Below the pieces are notes generated by a model, which ran no database searches, had not been told where the DNA came from, and worked only from the letters and a program-made list of their open reading frames with translations. A program made the translations under genes and the position numbers. A DNA stretch of 64,000 nt from Flaccisagitta enflata (Eukaryota; Chaetognatha; Sagittoidea; Aphragmophora): positions 9,610,001 through 9,674,000 of the forward strand of contig OZ231128.1 of NCBI GenBank assembly GCA_965153355.1, read 5' to 3'. Below, one piece after another: positions 1 to 11,464 of the stretch (the first letter of the stretch is position 1; each line of letters begins with the position of its first letter).

Positions 1-111
1 TTATTCTTTCTCATTACATTCCCCTTTCCCTACGCACTTTCTCCTGTCAATATGTCTTTCACAGTCTGTTTCTGTCTATTACTGCCCGTCCGTTTGTCAG
101 TCTGTCTCTTT

Positions 112-124
112 GTTTCTGTCTGTC

Positions 125-217
<93 letters not shown>

Positions 218-218
218 C
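112..218. repeat. (TTG)n microsatellite
   Basis: About 105 bases of nearly pure TTG/CAA repeat directly after TCTG-type tetranucleotide repeats. The Leu and Asn runs read from it are artefacts of the repeat. Bases 219-515 contain no recognisable gene. Confidence 0.95.
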
Positions 219-515
219 GCATATAATTGATGACGCAGGTTTATCTGTCACATAATTGTTCCCTCATTTGTGACACAACTGATTTATGACACTTGAATTT
301 GTTTTGTCCCTTGAGGTAAGGAAATCTACAATTCTTTTCACCCCCTCCCCTCTTACTTTATAGTCATTATTGTGCACCTGTTAGTTCATCTGTTTCGACC
401 CGTTTAGTAGTATTTTTAGTTCGTGCATGTGACTCTACACCTTGGTCTGTAGGTTGATCAGTACGTCAGTAACAAATATTTTTGAATTTTTGAGTTTTTA
501 GGATAATTTTAGGTA

Positions 516-1089
516 CAGTAGATGTTGTCTAGACTTGGAAATACGGGGGAATTCATTACAGGAAGACAAATAAAGTTAAGAGAGTGATATTTGGAATATA
601 AACAAATAAAAGGATGCTTTATTGCCCATGGGTGTTGGTTGCCATGGAAACACATTTCCATGTATTTACGCTAAAGTATCAATTTTTTGAGAAATTTTTT
701 GAGGGAACATTGTTTAAAATAAAATTTGCTACAACTTTCCCACAGTATGTTCTGTAAGAATATCGCTGGTTTGGCGGTTGCTAGGGAGCATCACAGGGCT
801 GTCACACATAGTTACGCTCCCTAGCAACGGCTAAACGAGCAATATTCTTACAGAACATACTGTGGGAAAGTTGTGGCAAATTTCATTTTAAACAATGTTC
901 CCTAAAAAAATTTCTCAAAATATTGATACTTTAGCGTAAATACATGAAAATGTGTTTCCATAGCAACCAGCACCCATGGGCAACAAAGCATCCTTTTATT
1001 AGCCTATGTTTCAAATATCAGTCTCTTAAGTAAATTTGTCTAGGAGTAATGAATTCCCCCATAATTCCAAGTCTAGACAACATCTACTG
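516..1089. mobile_element. Palindromic TIR element (MITE), TA target duplication
   Basis: The long arms (516-785 and 825-1089) are near-perfect inverted repeats. The outer ends are TA|CAGTAGATGTTGTCTAGAC and its inverse followed by TA. The size of 574 bp, the absence of coding capacity and the TA duplication fit a non-autonomous Tc1/mariner/pogo-type element. Confidence 0.85.
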
Positions 1090-1805
1090 TACTTAGGATA
1101 CATAAGGGTACTTTAGGGTACTTTAGAGTACTCAAGGTGTTTGAGGTAGTTCAGAGTACTTATGGGTACTTCAGGGTACTATAGCCTATAGTATAGGGTA
1201 CTGTAGGTATTTAAGGGTGCTATAGGGTACTTAGGGTACTTTAGGTACTTTTGGGTACTTTAGGGTACTTAAGGGTACTAAAGGGTACTTAAAAGTACTT
1301 TAGGGTACTTTAGGGTACTTAAGGTAGTTAATGGTACTTTAGAGTACTTTAGAGTACTTCAGAGTACATTAGGGTACTTTAGGGTACCTTAGGGTACTTT
1401 AGGTATTTAAGGATACTTTAAGGTACTTTTGGGTACATCAGGTACTAATGGGTACTTGAGGTACTTTAGAGTATTTATGGGTACCTTAGGGTACTTAAGG
1501 TACTCAAGGGTACTTTAGGTATTCAAGGGTACTTTTGGGTACTTTAGGATATTTCAGGGTACTATGTAAAATTTTAATGTACTCTAGAGTAAAATGTCAT
1601 TTTATATTAGATACACATTACATCTCTTATTAGATCAAGATATCTATTTCAGGGTATTCTAAATGTAAAATGTACTCTTAAGTACTTTAGGGTACTATAG
1701 GGTACTTTAGGGTACTTTAGGATAGATTAGGTACTAATGGGTACTTAAGGTACTTAAGGGTACTTAAGGGTACTTTAGGTGCATTAGGGTACTTTAGGGT
1801 TTTTT
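1090..1805. repeat. Decamer minisatellite (GGGTACTTTA)n
   Basis: About 700 bases of imperfect tandem repeats of AGGGTACTTT / AAGGGTACTT type, starting at the edge of the MITE. No coding potential. Confidence 0.9.
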
Positions 1806-1899
1806 ACCTTTGACATATAATACCGGCCCAAAAAGTATAATTCCGACGTTTTTTAAAAGTGCTCAGCGCGGAAAAATACTACACCGTGTTCCCTAGCTG

Positions 1900-2125
1900 T
1901 GGTAGGTAGGAAAGGAAAGAAGGCAGGAAGGGAGGGAGGAAGGAAGGAAGGGAGGGAAGGAGGAAGGGAGGAAGAGAGGAAGGAAGGAAGGAAGGGAGGA
2001 AGGGAAGAAGGGAAGAAGGGAAGAAGGGAAGAAGGGAGGAAGGGAGGAAGGGAGGAAGGGAGGGAGGAAATAAGGGAGGAAGGAAGGAAGGGAGGAAGGA
2101 GTGAAGGAAGGAAGGAAAGGAGTAT
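1900..2125. repeat. (GGAA/GGGA)n purine tract
   Basis: About 225 bases of GGAAGGAGGGA-type repeat, almost free of pyrimidines on this strand. The Lys/Gly/Glu and Phe/Leu/Pro readings are compositional artefacts. Confidence 0.9.
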
Positions 2126-2268
2126 GTATGCATGCAGTTATGTCTGTTACTGTAAAACGAAGCACGACACTGTTGGCCTGTTGGGCTTGTTTATCTGTTC
2201 AACGGTTTGTCTGTCTCAATCTAATACACTTACAACTCTTTATTGTAACTTTGTGAATTTGTTTTCTG

Positions 2269-2269
<1 letters not shown>

Positions 2270-2352
<83 letters not shown>

Positions 2353-2371
2353 ATCTATCTAACTATCTATC

Positions 2372-2464
<93 letters not shown>

Positions 2465-2501
2465 AATCTAACTTTCTTTCTTTCTTTCTTTCTTTCTTTC
2501 C

Positions 2502-2594
<93 letters not shown>

Positions 2595-2595
2595 A
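2270..2595. repeat. Compound (TCTG)(TCTA)(TTTC)(TC) microsatellite
   Basis: Successive arrays: GTCT, then about 170 bases of CTAT, then CTTT, then about 85 bases of CT. A compound pyrimidine-rich microsatellite. Confidence 0.95.
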
Positions 2596-2699
2596 TCTCG
2601 CTCACTCCTCTGGCGATGGCTTTTTTTTTATATTTTCTTTGCTTGCGAGATTTTGTTATGAATGTGAATTCAATTTTCGCGCCTTAAGCGGCCGCCGGC

Positions 2700-3195
2700 G
2701 CTCGAAATCGGCGTCGTCGTCTCTGTCAGCATTGTTGTCCTTGTCAGCGTTGTTACCCTTGTCGGTGTCGTCGTCTTTTTCACTGTCGTCATCTTTGTCA
2801 GCGATGTTGTCCTTGTTGGTGTCGATGTCTCTTTCACTGTCATTGTCTTTGTCAGCTTTGTTGTCCTCGCTGGTGACATCGTCTTTTTCACTGTCCTCGT
2901 CTTTGACAGCATTGTTGTCCTTGTTGGCGTTGATGTCTTTTTCACTGTCATCATATTTGTCAGCCTGGTTGTCCTTGTTGGTGTTGTTGTACTTGTCAAC
3001 GTTGTTGTCCTTGTTGGTGTTGTTGTATTTGTCAACGTTGTTGTCTTTGTTGGTGTCATTGTCTTTGTCAGCGTTGTTGTCCTTGTTGGTGTCATTGTCT
3101 TTGTCAACGTTGTTGTCCTTGTCGGTGTCATTGTCTTTGTCAGCATTGTTGTCTTTGTTAGTGTCGCCATCTTTGTCAGCATTGTTGTCCTTGAT
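2700..3195. repeat. 18-base-period minisatellite (GTTGTCCTTGTCAGCATT type)
   Basis: Roughly 27 degenerate 18-base units. Because 18 is a multiple of three, three long frames are open, including a minus-strand DKDNNA/DKDNDT hexapeptide frame of 186 codons (3216-2656). No signal peptide, splice context or non-repeat domain supports a gene. Confidence 0.85.
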
Positions 3196-3349
3196 ATGAC
3201 ATGAATTACAGAACACTCAAACTCTGCCATCCTCTCTCTATATACATCTCTCCTTGCAACAATCCTACGCTTTTATATACATAGTAGAAACCTTTAAAAA
3301 AAAGCCTGAGGAATTTCGCCGTGGATTAAATCTCCAGGGATTGGAATGA

Positions 3350-3920
3350 AAGGAGCATGCGGCCTGGAAAAAGAAATATAGTACGAAAAGAAAGTGAAAA
3401 GGACAAAATATAAAGGAGATAAAGGAGATAATAAAAGGAGCATGCGGCCTGGAAAAAGAAATTTAGTAAGATAAGAAAGTGAAAAGGACAAAATATAAAG
3501 GATATAAAGGAGATAATAAAAGGAGCATGCGGCCTGGAAAAAGAAATATAGTACAAAAAGAAAGTGAAAAGGACAAAATATAAAGGATATAAAGGAGATA
3601 ATAAAAAGAGCATGCGGCCTGGAAAAAAAATATAGTACGAAAAAAAAGTGAAAAGGACAAAATATAAAGAATATAAAGGAGATAATAAAAGGAGCATGCG
3701 GCCTGGAAAAAGAAATATAGTACGAAAAGAAAGTGAAAAGGACAAAATATATAGGATATAAAGGAGATAATAAAAGGAGCATGCGGCCTGGAAAAAGAAA
3801 TATAGTACAAAAAGAAAGTGAAAAGGACAAAATATAAAGGATATAAAGGAGATAATAAAAGGAGCATGCGGCCTGGAAAAAGAAATTTAGTACAAAAAGA
3901 AAGTGAAAAGGACAAAATAT
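3350..3920. repeat. ~85-base tandem repeat, about seven copies
   Basis: The unit contains GGAGCATGCGGCCTGG, AAAGAAATATAGTAC and AAAGTGAAAAGGACAAAAT. Copies begin near 3353, 3437, 3522, 3607, 3692, 3777 and 3861, and are highly similar. The minus strand is open across it because of the repeat. Confidence 0.9.
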
Positions 3921-3924
3921 ATCT

Positions 3925-4440
3925 AGTCTCTCAAGGATCGCGCATGGTCTGCGGTACCTAATGACTTTCTTGGAGTGATCCAGTGAAGAAGTGGAGTGAG
4001 TGCAGGGCAGCGGCCCCAATGGGCCAATGTCCTGTAGAACACAGGGTTGAATCTTCAGATGTCCTGAGGGGGCATATTTCAGGCCCTAAATCACTGATTA
4101 AGGCCACTGAAGGCATATTCTAGGGCTGGAGGGCAGAATTTAGGCTTGGAGAGCAAATTTGAGGTCTAGAGAGCAAATTCGATGCACATAGGGCTGATAT
4201 GATACTTGGTGATTTAGGGTCTGGAGGGTAGATTTAAGGTCAGTAGGGCAGTATTGAGGCACGATTTGAAGCCTGGGGCCTGATTTGAGGCTAAATTGAG
4301 GCTTTGGAGGGTTCATTTGAGGCATTGATAGTCAACCAGGGGGGGGGGGACGGATGGAAGGCCAGAAGGACAGACAGACATCTGAAAATCCCCCCCTGTG
4401 TTCTATAGGACATTGGCCCTTTGGGGCCGCTGCCCAAAAA
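3925..4440. mobile_element. Family B foldback repeat, copy 1
   Basis: The left arm starts CAAGGATCGCGCATGGTC and includes GGGCAGCGGCCCCAA and GTCCTGTAGAACACAGGG. The core is TTGAGG/GGGC minisatellite. The right end is CCCCCTGTGTTCTATAGGAC, then GGGGCCGCTGCCC. The right arm is shorter than the left. Confidence 0.75.
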
Positions 4441-4779
4441 GGATATAAAGGATTTATACTTATACATAGTATAAGAAGGAGGGGCACAAAATAGTAAAGC
4501 ATGAAGGACAAATTTGTGTTTTGTAACAATAGTGCTAAAAACAATCAAAAATGGAAAAGAGGAACGTCATAATAAGTTTTCACAAATAAGCGAAAAGGTT
4601 TCAGTACAACCAACAGTTGTACAGTGGTACCCCCGTACCTGTTCACCAAAAAAGACATTTACAGTTCTAAGTTCTCGTCGTGTTACTCGTTCGTTTCTTC
4701 CGGGCAGACGATGGGTTGGGGCATTTCAAGTCCTATTCCGTAAGATAGTTGGTGTTGTTACCACTTCGTGAAGTGGAAG

Positions 4780-5046
4780 TTTCCCATATGCTAGGCGTAC
4801 AGTAGGGGGCGTTTAGCCTGCCAAAATCCTCGGCAGTTACGCAGATCCACCACGCAATGCTTCCCCGTTTGGACTCCTTTTTGAAGCCCTTGCCCAACCT
4901 GATACCCTACCACCCTGCCTCGCTAGCTGGCTCGTTGCTGGAATTCACCTGGAAACCCCTCCTTGAGACCCATCGCAAGGATGTGGATTCTAACCGTCGG
5001 TGAAAGGACTTGTTCATTGCGGGGCTCTGCCACTAAGCTATCCCCC
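4780..5046 (-). mobile_element. tRNA-derived SINE-like element
   Basis: On the minus strand the head has TAGCTTAGTGGCAGAG (5040-5025), matching a tRNA/pol III A box. GGTTAGAATCC (4995-4985) is one base from a B box. The A-to-B spacing of about 45 bases is tRNA-like. A non-tRNA body follows toward 4780. A functional tRNA is unlikely because the B box is altered and no acceptor stem pairs cleanly. Confidence 0.6.
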
Positions 5047-5632
5047 CGTAAGTTAGTTGGGCGGCTCCTCGGCCGCCCTTTAAAAAGTTTAAAAAACAAA
5101 CAAAGACTTGCACTCCAATGCAACTTCAGTTGGGGAGGTGCGTGCTATTTGATTGATATATAAACAATTCTAAAACCTTCGGCCATCAGCGCTGGGTAAG
5201 TGATTTACCATTTCCCCTGATATATCATTTCGACCCTCCCTCTTATTTCTGATGGCCCGTTTTGGGTACGTATCGATGAGAACAGAAGTGCAAGACGGTT
5301 TGCACCTGATTGCCACTCTGTTTGTGACGAAGTAATCAGAAGACGACAATATGCAAATTAGTGTTTATTTTTTACCGCAAGTAGTGAAAAAGAAAGACAA
5401 AGATGGGTAAGTCTAAGCGAAAAACATGAAGCACCAATTTTACGAGATGAAGAGGGATACTGATGACGACGATGACGACAACGACGACGACGACGACGAT
5501 TATGATGACTGCTGGTGATGATGACGACGCTTGCGAGCCTCAGGAAAAAGAGATAAAAGCGAAACATTATTCATATTCAAATTTGTATAAGTCGTAAGAT
5601 TTAATTGAATAAAACATTCATGTTTTGAGATA
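5047..5632. other. No gene recognised; short GAC/GAT repeat
   Basis: Mostly non-repetitive sequence with a (GACGAC/GATGAC)n stretch at about 5460-5530. A GGGCGGCTCC...GGCCGCCC hairpin lies at 5059-5081 next to the SINE head. No coding signal. Confidence 0.5.
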
Positions 5633-7747
5633 CAGTACGAGAATCAAAGAACTGGGTAACTGGAGGGAAGCCATATCTGTAAAACGACTAGGATTCATGA
5701 TCAAATTTTTTACCACAAAATGCACCTATAGGTGTACTATGTTGTTTAAGGTTTTGGAGCCATTCCAACAAATTCATTTTTTTTTGTCCAAAATTTTTTT
5801 TTTCTGTTTCTGGCTGATTTTGACCACAAAAATTACACTAAAAAAAAAAAATTCTTTCATATGTATGTTAGTTAGATAGTTTAACACAAATTTCATTTTT
5901 TGTTGGGGATTTTCCGCCAATTTTTGTGGCTATGGCACCCAAAACTCAAAAAACACAAAAAGTGGGATATTTCCTAAGATTTTCAATAAAATCCCTTGAT
6001 TTTTGGTGTGGTAGTAGTTTTAGGATTCACTAATAAGTGTGCAAAATTTCAGCTCTTAAAATGAATTTTTGATACAGTTATGAAATTTAAATTTTTCACA
6101 AAATGCAATGTGGATTTTTGTCAAAATTTTTTTTTTCAAATAGAAAATTGTTATTTTTTGATAAAATAAATAACAAATTAAGAGTTTCTAAAAAAATTTT
6201 TGAACTAGCCCTCTTAGTAAAAAAATTTTTTTCTCAAAATTTGTGAAAATGACCCATTTTTTGAAGTTGAATAAAAACTGTTCCTGTCATCCGATCATCT
6301 TCATTTTTGGTGGAGTTGTTACCTGTTATCTACCCTAACTTCATCTAAAATTTGAGCTCACTGCGACTAATGGTTGCGGAGATATTGACGTTCAAAGTTA
6401 CTTTGTCAGAGCAAAATCAGCAAAATTGGCATTTTGGCCATTTTTGAGCTTTTATAAAATTGTATTTTTTCCTTCACACACCTCCATTTTGGCTGAAGTT
6501 ACTCATGTTTATGCATATATTCATATCGCAAAATTTCACACTTATCAGTCATGCCATTTTACAGTTATGGTGGTCCAAAGTTTCAAAAAATGCAAATTTT
6601 TCAACAAAACCTACTGTGAAAATTTTTCAAAAAAATTGAAAAAAAGTTTTCATCAGGGTTCTTGAGTTGGGAAAATGAAATAATTTCCAATTTTTTGGAC
6701 CCCCCCCCCTTTGGAGACCTTTTTTGAAAAATTTTCGCGGATTTTTCCGCCTAAGATTTGATTGAAAATTTTGCATTTTTTGAAACTTTGGACCACCATA
6801 ACTGTAAAACGGCTTGACTGACAAGTGTGAAATTTTGCAATATGAATATATGCATAAACATGAGTAACTTCAGCCAAAATGGAGGTGTGTGAAGGAAAAA
6901 ATAAAATTTTATAAAAGCTCAAAAATGGCCAAAATGCCAATTTTGCTGATTTTGCTCTGACAAAGTAACTTTGAACGTCAATATCTCCGCAACTGTTAGT
7001 TGCAGTGAGCTCAAATTTTAGGTGAAGTTAGGGTAGATAACAGGTAACAACTCCACCAAAAATGAAGATGATCGGATGACAGGAACAGTTTTTATTCAAC
7101 TTCAAAAAATGGGTCATTTTCACAAATTTTGAGAAAAAAATTTTTTTACTAAGAGGGCTAGTTCAAAAATTTTTATAGAAACTCTTAATTTGTTATTTAT
7201 TTTATCAAAAAATAACAATTGGCAAAATTTTCTATTTGAAAAAAAAAAATTTTGACCAAAAATTGTTCTACATTGCATTTTGTGAAAAATTTAAAATTTC
7301 ATAACTGTATCAAAAATTCATTTTAAGAGCTGAAATTTTGCACACTTATTAGTGAATCCTAAAACTACTACCACACCAAAAATCAAGGATTTTATTGAAA
7401 ATCTTAGGAAATATCCCACTTTTTGTGTTTTTTGAGTTTTGGGTGCCATAGCCACAAAAATTGGCGGAAAATCCTCAACAAAAAATGAAATTTGTGTTAA
7501 ACTATCTAACTAACATACATATGAAAGAATTTTTTTTTTAGTGTAATTTTTGTGGTCAAAATCAGCCAGAAACAGAAAAAAAAAATTTTGGACAAAAAAA
7601 AAATGAATTTGTTGGAATGGCTCCAAAACCTTAAACAACATAGTACACCTATAGGTGCATTTTGTGGTAAAAAATTTGATCATGAATCCTAGCCGTTTTA
7701 CAGATATGGCTTCCCTCCAGTTACCCAGTTCTTTGATTCTCGTACTG
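5633..7747. mobile_element. 2.1-kb palindromic TIR element, TA target duplication
   Basis: Ends are TA|CAGTACGAGAATCAAAG and the exact inverse followed by TA at 7748. Arms 5633-6560 and 6800-7747 are near-perfect inverted repeats. Only the centre (6560-6800) diverges. No open frame resembles a transposase. It shares the CAGTA start and TA duplication with 516-1089. Confidence 0.85.
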
Positions 7748-7749
7748 TA

Positions 7750-8220
7750 TTCCGTGGCGTTCTACTATAGCGTATTAAACCGCGAAAAATCGTTTCAAAA
7801 ATGCAAAAAAATGGATTATTGTAACAAAAATTATAAATTATTGTCACAAAAATGCTTGAAAAGGCCGTCTTGAAACGGGCGTTCTTATGCAGTTTTAAAA
7901 CGATCTTATATTGCCGTTTCAAAACCACAAGTATGCGCAACTTTTGAAACGAATATTGAGGCATAGTTGACGTTTCAAAACTTTGCAATTCTAAAGTTTT
8001 AAAACCATGAGATTTTTGTGTTTCAAAATGCTTGAAAACAGTGCTAAAGTAACGGCCAGCAAGGGAAAAAAATCGATGAATCTTTGTTATCTTATCACCT
8101 TTTTTACCGTTTTGAAAACGCAAAAAATTGAAGTATTAAAACGAAGAAAAAATGCGTTTAAAAATTAAAATATGGTTATATGCTAGGTGGAACAATTTCC
8201 TTGACTTTACCCAAACTGAA
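7750..8220. repeat. Degenerate GTTTTGAAAC/GTTTCAAAAC-type dispersed repeats
   Basis: Multiple CGTTTCAAAA and TTTTGAAACG motifs spaced irregularly. The same vocabulary recurs at 9160-9560. No gene recognised. Confidence 0.5.
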
Positions 8221-8324
8221 ATAAATGGATGAGGGCCCCGTTAGCGCTCACTGACTGACTGACTGACTGACGCGCGCCACTCTTGGTTTTCCATAACACT
8301 AAATCTGAAAGACATCCTTTTGCG

Positions 8325-8640
8325 CAGCGGACCCGAAGGGGTGATGAGTCATCACTGATGACCTATGCTTTCACACATATGGGGAATTTTCTCCTCCTCC
8401 TTCTTTTTCTCCTTTGTATCCCCCTTCCCCCCAACCTCCAGGCCCATATGTCAGCCTCGAGGCCGATATCCCAGCCTCAAGGCTTATATCCCAGCCTCCA
8501 GGCCCAAATCCCAGACTTGAGGCCCAAATTCCAACCTCAAGGCCCAAATCCCAACCCCAAGGCCCAAATTCCAGCCACAAGGGATTTGGGCCTCGAGACA
8601 GAAGTTGGAAGTTGATAAGCTTTGGGGGCCAAATGGGACT
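8325..8640. mobile_element. Family B variant (GGCCCAAATCCCAGCCTC core)
   Basis: A GCAGCGGACCCGAAGGGGTG arm is followed by CCTATGCTTTCACACAT and a minisatellite of AGGCCCAAATCCCAGCCTC units. Close relatives are 19480-19690 (inverted) and 52335-52670. Confidence 0.6.
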
Positions 8641-8644
8641 ACGC

Positions 8645-9825
8645 AATACGCATGAAATTTATTGCTAAGAAAAAGCTATTTTTTTTTCTTTCACATGGCG
8701 CCAAAAAAAATTCTGTGTGATCAATAGTTTTTGAGCCATGATTTTTTTATTCCTTCTTATTTTTTCGCATCTTTCACATCATTCCCGATGATCAATATTT
8801 TTCGTTGATCCTAATTTTTTTTTTTTTGGGGGGGGGGAGTGTATGCGGCCTTGTTAACATTGAGTGTACATCAAAATCAGGCTAATTTTCCATTGCACCA
8901 GGGAGAACAAGTATAACGAATTTCGATAATAAGTGAATGCCCCAAAAGGGACTTGACACAGGAGAGAAATCCTAGGTTTACGACTTATTTCGAGTTGGCG
9001 ATAGTCACCTTTATTGGTAGGGATTTCGTCGAATATTTTTAGATATGGACTCAAAACTCTGTCTGTCTGTCTGTCCTTCATCGGTCCTTCCATAATGCTG
9101 GAGTTTAAAGTGCAAAAATGCGCATAAATGAAATTGCAGTTGTGATGATCCAGAAAGCTTACTTTTTACAGTTTTGAAACTGCAAAAAATTGAAGTTTTG
9201 AAACTGCAAAAAATTGAAGTTTTGAAACTGAAAAAAATTGAAGTTTTGATACTCCAAAAATTGAAGTTATGAGACGTTTCTAAGGGAAAATTTTCTTAAC
9301 ATACTGTTTCAAAAAGCCACTTTTTCCCAGTTCCAAAACGTTAAAAAATAGCCGGCTTGAAGTGAGAAAAATATAATATTTTAGTCATGTTTTCAAAAGC
9401 CCTTTTTTGTGCAGTTTTGATACACCCAAAAAACGCTGTATCAAAACGTCAACTATGCCTGCGTTTTGGAACCCCAGATTGCAGTCACAAAAGCACGTTA
9501 TTGTATGCATAAATGGTTTTTTGGTCGTTCTGAAACTGCTGCATACTTGGAGTTTTGATCCGTCGTTCCCCTTTTTGGGACCATAATGCAATAATACGCC
9601 AACGGAATACCTGCATGTTTTACCGAAGTTAACCCATTTGTTCTTCGTTGCTGCACCTCCGCTTCAAAGTGCGGCGAAGCACGTCTCTAGTATACAAGTT
9701 CATGCTCGTTGGATAGTCGGCCCGTCCGTCTGTCCGTCTGTCTTTATGCTTCCATCGTAAGGCGATCCACCGGGCCTATGGCCCATGAGTTGGTCCACAT
9801 CTAGATACATCTTCCATGTTCCTTT
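8645..9825. other. No gene recognised
   Basis: AT-rich DNA with poly-A/T runs, a short GTCTGTCTGTC tract at 9060 and another at 9725, and TTTTGAAACTGCAAAAAATT repeats at 9165-9260. No exon-like segment seen. Confidence 0.4.
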
Positions 9826-10250
9826 TTGGGCAGCGGCCCCAAAGGGCCGATGTCCTGTAGGACACAGGGGTGAACCATTACGTACGTCTGTCCGTCTGTC
9901 CGTCCCCCCCCAAGGTTTAAGTCCATTGAATAACATGGAAAATAGACAAAATGCTAACTTCCCATTGAATAACATAAAGAAATGATGAAAAATGAAAAAA
10001 GAGAAATTCCCATTGAATAACATGGCAAATTGAGAAATTGAAAAAAAAAAATGCAAAACTCCCATTGAATATCACAGAAAGTTGCTGCAAAGGCCTCAAA
10101 TATGCCCTCTCAGGATGTATAAACATTCACCCCTGTGTCCTACAGGACATCGGCCCTTTGGGGCCGCTGCCCTGCTTTCACTCCACTTCTTCAGCCATCA
10201 CTCCAAGCAGGGCATCGGGTACCGCTGACCATGTGCGATCCTTGGATGAC
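9826..10250. mobile_element. Family B foldback repeat, copy 2
   Basis: The left arm has GGGCAGCGGCCCCAAAGGGC and GATGTCCTGTAGGACACAGG. The core has a short (GTCC/GTCT) run and CCCATTGAATAACATGGAAA units. The right arm is CCTGTGTCCTACAGGACATC, GGGGCCGCTGCCCTGC and TGTGCGATCCTTGGATGAC. It abuts a family A copy. Confidence 0.8.
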
Positions 10251-10255
10251 TTGTT

Positions 10256-10490
10256 AGTCGCGTGCTACGCGACTCTACACCCCGCTTTGTCGGTCGGTCG
10301 GTCCGTCGGTCGGTCGGTCCGTCTGTCCGTCTGTCCGTCTGTCCGTCGTTCCGTCGGTCCATCACACTTTACTTTTCCGGCGTCTATGGGGTTTTTGGCC
10401 TTGCTGCTCCCGCCCAAATGCTTCACTGACTTCAATTATGGCCCCTGCCCACCCGCACGCGACTTGGGTAGCCGTGTATCCGGCCTTGTT
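10256..10490 (-). mobile_element. Family A element (type specimen, GCGTGC hairpin subfamily)
   Basis: On the minus strand it runs from AACAAGGCCGGATACACGGC through AGTCGCGTGCGGGTGGGCAG, a GGGCAG/AGCAG part and an (ACGG/ACCG)n core. It then has AAAGCGGGGTGTAGAGT and ends in the hairpin GTCGCG-TAGCA-CGCGAC followed by TAA. The 5' subterminal AGTCGCGTGC is the inverse of the 3' GCACGCGACT. No coding capacity. The architecture resembles Helentron-associated (HINE/DINE-like) non-autonomous elements. Confidence 0.8.
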
Positions 10491-10738
10491 TTATTAGAAG
10501 AATTTGAAAGGTTAATCTTTGTAGATACTATCATCCCTTCTCCTTCTCCCATTGTTGACAACACTTGTAAGCGACATGGGTTACAAGTTGTAGCTGTAGC
10601 TGTAGTTGTAACTTATAACTTTAACCATTACATTTAACGAACATAAGACTGGCACTGGCTATCTAATTATCTAACTGCCTTTCAGTTTGCCTTTTTGTCT
10701 TTCTAAGTGTTTGTCTAACGTTTTAAATGTCCATTTTT

Positions 10739-10830
10739 AGTCGCGTGCTACGCGACTCTATAAGCCACTTTTCGGTCGGTCAATCGGTCGGTCCGTCGGT
10801 CCGTCGGTCACAAAACTGATTTAAATAGTA
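10739..10830 (-). mobile_element. Family A, partial copy
   Basis: The hairpin AGTCGCGTGCTACGCGACT, then CTATAAGCCACTTTTCGG and a short (GTCC/GTCG)n core, after which similarity fades. Confidence 0.7.
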
Positions 10831-11464
10831 CTCGAACTAGCAGTGATTTTTTTCTACTGCTAGCAGATAGCATTTTTGAAAATTTTCTGCTAGCACTGCT
10901 AGCAGAAAGTAGCAGTTATAAATATAAAAGTTTTTAACTATGTCGGAAGGCACCAACAGAGTAAACATGTGTAAAATAGTAAAATTCAAACATCTTTGTA
11001 TTTTACTTTGAACATTATATTGATTGAAGGTTATATTTCATTTTATTGACAAAAAGTCAAAAAATTCATCTGAAAATAGCTGAAAGGTAACACCAAAAGA
11101 GTCGCTCTTACTCATCATTCTTCATATAGCTAGATCTTGCTATTGGTGCAATTCAAGACTGATTTTAGTCATGAAAGAAACTCATGATTGTAAAGACTAA
11201 TAATCAATCAAGCATATATTTATTTTTAAGAGAAAATGAAATAAATGTTTGTTTACTGATGAATAGATTTAAGCTAAGAGTAGAAATTGAAATTATTTTT
11301 TATTCACACCCAAATTGCCACAACATCTGAGTAGCGATAATTTTGGACTCTCTATGTATCAAAGTATAAAATATAAAATATAGTTGTTCAGTAAATCTAT
11401 TTTGTTGATCCTAATGTTTCATGATTAAATTCATTTATAGGGAAAGAGATATAAATTTCTTTTT
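10831..11464. other. No gene recognised
   Basis: AT-rich sequence with a repeated CTAGCAG motif at 10845-10910. No exon or element boundary seen. Confidence 0.4.

Noticed and set aside
1899-2471. 190-codon frame with Gly-Arg-Glu-rich start
   Set aside because: It reads through GGAA repeats, a short unique stretch and a TCTA microsatellite, with no support as a gene.
4985-5046. Possible functional tRNA gene on the minus strand
   Set aside because: The B box has a C-to-A change at a key position and no clean acceptor stem closes, so a tRNA-derived SINE head fits better.
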